DNA of 64,000 bases from the NCBI GenBank assembly GCA_037178855.1, contig JASJZC010000006.1, forward strand, positions 7,068,001 through 7,132,000, written 5' to 3'. The position numbers and the translations under genes are program-made. Below are positions 60,801 to 64,000 of the stretch, piece by piece. This stretch comes from Oscheius sp. JU75. Its lineage: Eukaryota > Nematoda > Chromadorea > Rhabditida > Rhabditidae. The first letter of the stretch is position 1, and every line of letters begins with the position of its first letter. The notes beneath the pieces are model-generated. The model saw only the letters and a list, made by a program, of their open reading frames with translations. It had not been told where the DNA came from and made no database searches.

Positions 60801-61717
60801 AGGTGTTTTTGTTGCTATTTTGGTCCATCAAAATCGCTTCTCTCCTTTTTGCCTAAACATAGCAGCAATCCCCCATCATTTTCGAAAAACGAGCTGTGCT
60901 CCGGACCGAAAAGTCCATTCTGGCGTCCTCGTGGTACTTTGTTGCACGTGTTGAAGTCGTTGGCTGACTGCCAGCCGGCGTCTGGTCCCTCCTCCGAGCC
61001 AACGTTGTTTTTTACACGCGCGCCTCTGAAGGGGGCGGGACCGGTGCACTTTGAGGACAGTTTTTTAAGGGGAGGGTCCGGAGAGGTGGAGAGGGGAGGG
61101 ACGAGATGATGGAAAACAGAATTGTGTGTCTGTCTACTCACAGTGCATGCACACACGAAGGACGCACATTCCGTCTCAGCCACCATGGAGCTCTGTCTTT
61201 CTTGTATCGTTGTAAGTCGAGGGTATATATTACCAGGCTGGGAATCTTTTTTAATATAGCAAACTGTTTAAGCGTTACGTATCATTCGGCTTGTCTATTT
61301 TTATGAAGAACTACCGTAATCCAGTTTGATACAAGAAGTGCTTACTTCAGCCTTATTGTTAATGGCTTGTAAGCTTTGGCTTGAATGTGGGTCCTGTCAC
61401 GAAAATAAATGAGCAATTCGAGTGTATTCTTTATAAGGAACAATCTCTTCCCTGTCTTAGTCCCCAGAAAAGTCCTCTGTTTTTCATGCCCATTGTTCGC
61501 TCTATGCAAGCGCTGGGACCAATGCGTCCGGCAAAGAAGTGCGACTGTCCTCCTATGTTTTCACTCTCTCTGCCTCCATCTCCAATTTCTGATTTCAGCC
61601 CGAAACGGTTGCAGCCGGAGCCTTTCATCCGATGCAACACCAAACATGGCGGTTTCCGAACTGTCTAGGCGGTCTGGCCACCGCACCGCAGCCAACCTTT
61701 ATATCGTAAGTCTATAC
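51821..61717. other. About 10 kb without a convincing gene, upstream of hbl-1
   Basis: Scattered frames of 60-180 codons overlap on both strands with no motif or splice coherence. Notable spots: a poly-G tract near 52238; an octamer-like ATTTGCATA next to CCCCGCCCAC near 55830-55850; a CACGTG E-box near 58828; recurring GCGCCATTTTTTTGCCGCC-like words (near 53815, 59607); and repeated CAGCCGGCTG words (near 55860, 57029). These could be regulatory DNA or untranslated leader of the downstream zinc-finger gene. I found no tRNA, rRNA or CRISPR-like array. A short ORF at 60066 could be an upstream exon but is out of phase. Confidence 0.4.
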
Positions 61718-62151
61718 TTAAAGCGAGTATCGCGCTATTACGCCCAAGCATCTAAAGTTGCACGCTCAAAATATTTGGCGGGAACGCCGAAAAAGTTGAT
61801 AAATTCGTGATTTTTACGTCTTGCTGTAGGTTTTCAGTTCTCGTATGTTGCTTATCACAACGAGCGTGATAAAATGGGATAGACCAAACCAAAAAGAAAT
61901 ATGGTCATTAATAGCTTAATTTTGATATTTTCGAGCTTTACTCGCATTTTTACAGCCCAATGCCATTTCATTCTGTTTTTTTCTTGTATGTAATTTGTCT
62001 ACATGAGTGTAGAGTAGTGTTTAAACATAATAAAAACAAACGTCAGCAGAAATTCATTTTTCTTGGAGCTTTGGAATAAAAATGGTTGAATTGCCGCGCG
62101 AAATACCGTATTTTCACGCCAAAGTGTTTCGTAGCGAGACACTCGCTTTAA
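61718..62151 (+). mobile_element. TTAA-flanked MITE (piggyBac-like target site)
   Basis: The element is bounded by TTAA at 61718-61721 and 62148-62151. The left end reads AGCGAGTATCGCGCTA; the right end reversed reads AGCGAGTGTCTCGCTA, an inverted repeat with 14 of 16 matches. It is 426 bp inside the duplications and has no coding capacity. Near the ends are TTTGGCGGGAA (61774) and TTGCCGCGCGAAAT (62091). TTAA duplication is characteristic of piggyBac-type transposition. It ends 17 bases before the ATG of the zinc-finger gene. Confidence 0.7.
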
Positions 62152-62167
62152 AATGAGATAATAAAGG

Positions 62168-64000
62168 ATGTTCAGAACAACGTGGCCACAGTCATCAGCC
62201 CCAGAATGGTCACCAGCGACTGCCAAAGACTGGCAAAGCTGGCCCAAAGGGCCATTGTTAATGAGCCCGATCACGGCACCTATAGCGCCAATAACAGTTG
62301 TGAAAGATGAAAAGGAAGAGGAGAGGGATGAACAGCATAGTGCTAGCTACGATGCTAGTGCTTCACAGTCACCGTCCGACACGGAGGATCATCGGACGGA
62401 AGGCAGAGCCAGCTCGGAAGATCACATCGATGTCGAGGAGACGAGCAACACACCATTAGAGACTACCACCGCAGCCGAGGCGGAAACATCGACAGGTTCA
62501 TTTTAATGGTTCATAGTCAATCAAAAATGGTTTAGAAATAACGAAAGCGGAGAAAACAAAGTCCTCGGAGGACGTAGAGATGACAGAAGAGCCAGAGGAG
62601 AAGAAGGAAGAGGCATCGAAGGACGACGAAGCAGCCAGTCATCTACTGTTGAACTTTTCTCATCAGTCCTTTACCAACCCGTCTGATGAAGCCCGGATTG
62701 CCTTTGCCCCGACTCTGACAGATACTCAGACCTCGGAACCATTCATTCAAAGCACTCTGAGTGCCTTCTCAACTCCGGAGCAACAGCAACAGGCCAACAA
62801 CAATCAGAGCCCAAGCACGCCTGCGATAGAGACACCGACCACCTCGTTCTGTCGACCACCCGGTCTGGGACCGGCTCTGACTCCAACTGGCCAAAATGTT
62901 CTCGTCTGTCCGATATGTGGCTTCAGTTGCAACAGCAAGTTCCACTACAACAGTCACATGAACACTCACGGAGACCACCAGTGCTCGATGTGCGACTACA
63001 CGAGCAGGACAGAAGGACGGTTGAAAAAGCACATGAAGGAGAGTCATACTGTTGAAGAACAGCTTGCAGCCGGCATGGACATCGAGCCGAAGAGTCCGAG
63101 CAGTGTACCAAAGGCTGATACATCATCACTCTCTTCAACTATGGCCACACTGGTTGATGCTGCCACCGCTGTAGCCAACGGAAACGTTGAGGTAGTTTGT
63201 TATTAGTCCAGGAATCAGATTTTTTTTTCAGCAAGCTGCAACATCTCTGGCTGCTGTAATGAATGGAGAGACTGGACTGACGTCGCCTTTGAACACGACA
63301 GCTCCTCTTCTCTTACCATCGGCTCTGGATCAGATCAAGGCTTTCACCGAGAAGAATCCACTCTTGCCCGAAGCTGGCATCAACATTGCCAACGCTCTCT
63401 CCGCCATGAACCAGTTGAATGAGGAGAACAGAGAAATGGTGAGTTCTGGGTGTTTTGGACAGAAATTGGACCTGCAGCTTCAGATGAATCGCAGCAACTC
63501 GGAGCCGCGTCGGAACAGCAATGGCAAGATCAAACAGCTGAAGTGCAAGCAGTGTCCTCACGTCTCTCTTTCCAAGAACGACCAATGGGCTCATGCCAGA
63601 ACTCACATTCCGAACGAGAAACAGATGAACTGTCCCCAGTGCAACTTTGTCACCGAGTACAAGCACCATTTGGTAAGAAAGAGACTCTGAAGAGGATAAA
63701 GTATGTCTTTCAGGAATACCACATCCGAAACCACATGGGAAGCAAGCCGTTCCAGTGCAAAAAGTGCAACTATACCTGTGTGAACAAGTCGATGCTCAAC
63801 TCTCATATGAAGAGTCACACCAACATCTACCAGTTCCGCTGTATGGACTGTACCTATGCCACCAAATACTGTCACAGTCTGAAGCTCCATTTGAAGAAGT
63901 ATGATCATCGTCGTGTGCCAGACGGAGACAATGGAGACAGTCCACCGAGTCAGATCAAGCCGGACGGTCTTCCATTCAATCTCGGAGGCTTCACGCCAAC
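62168..64000 (+). CDS. hbl-1: hunchback-like C2H2 zinc-finger transcription factor, partial (5' end)
   Basis: Exons 62168-62495, 62536-63191, 63232-63672 and 63715 onwards (runs off the window). The N-terminus is acidic and Ser/Glu-rich. Fingers in order: [20 protein letters not shown] and [20 protein letters not shown] (a tandem pair at about residues 240-295), then a linker, [33 protein letters not shown] + [28 protein letters not shown] and [20 protein letters not shown]. The last four form the hunchback DNA-binding block, and [20 protein letters not shown] is diagnostic of nematode HBL-1, a heterochronic and temporal-identity regulator. The ATG at 62168 is the only open start in frame but follows a transposon end, so an upstream exon is possible. 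A GTGAGT..GACAG 24-nt segment inside exon 3 is discussed under findings. Confidence 0.88.

Overview
The window is nuclear DNA of a nematode. Evidence: very short GT-AG introns (many 34-60 nt) ending in a polypyrimidine-AG; likely trans-splice acceptors just upstream of start codons; tightly spaced same-strand genes that look like operons; and nematode-type families (DB-module secreted protein, patched-related PTR protein, a nematode-style tetraspan membrane protein, an hbl-1/hunchback-like zinc-finger gene). I cannot name the species. Base composition is balanced rather than AT-rich, and the compact layout suggests a rhabditid-like worm. Most coding exons were assembled by hand from reading frame, splice sites and phase, so individual junctions may be off by a few bases.

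Layout. 0-6.2 kb: a UBA-like fragment at the edge (-), a 4EHP-type eIF4E (+), a poorly resolved minus-strand ORF, a 41-residue membrane micropeptide gene (+) and a six-exon membrane protein (+). 7.6-10.2 kb: a soluble HMG-CoA reductase (+). 11.2-11.5 kb: a small secreted peptide gene (+). 11.6-15.6 kb: a patched-related gene (-). 17.4-19.4 kb: an arylacetamide deacetylase-like esterase (-). 20.3-21.2 kb: a DB-module secreted protein (-). 21.5-24.1 kb: beta-tubulin (-). 24.5-27.9 kb: an EBAG9/RCAS1 orthologue (-) whose 2.5 kb intron holds a complete seven-exon secreted-protein gene on the opposite strand. 28.1-29.8 kb: an ATGL/PNPLA2-type lipase (-). 31.1-32.9 kb: two transposon remnants (Tc3-like DNA element, LINE tail). 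33.9-36.1 kb: an SLC9B/NHA antiporter (-). 36.7-40.7 kb: an ADAMTS-like metalloprotease (-). 42.3-43.4 kb: a two-PDZ protein (-). 43.9-45.6 kb: an unrecognised multi-pass membrane protein (-). 45.8-51.2 kb: doublecortin-domain protein, IL-17-like cytokine and membrane acid phosphatase, in a tight same-strand cluster that looks like an operon. 51.8-62.1 kb: about 10 kb with no convincing gene, ending in a TTAA-flanked MITE. 62.2 kb to the edge: the first exons of an hbl-1/hunchback-like gene (+).

Themes. Lipid and isoprenoid handling recurs (HMG-CoA reductase, ATGL, AADAC-like esterase, PTR). So do extracellular or matrix proteins (ADAMTS, DB protein, secreted peptides, IL-17). The items most worth a second look are the IL-17-like gene inside a candidate operon, the apparent 25-28 nt introns, the nested gene in EBAG9, the two micropeptide-scale genes, the PTR protein with altered proton-relay motifs, and the MITE abutting the hbl-1 start.
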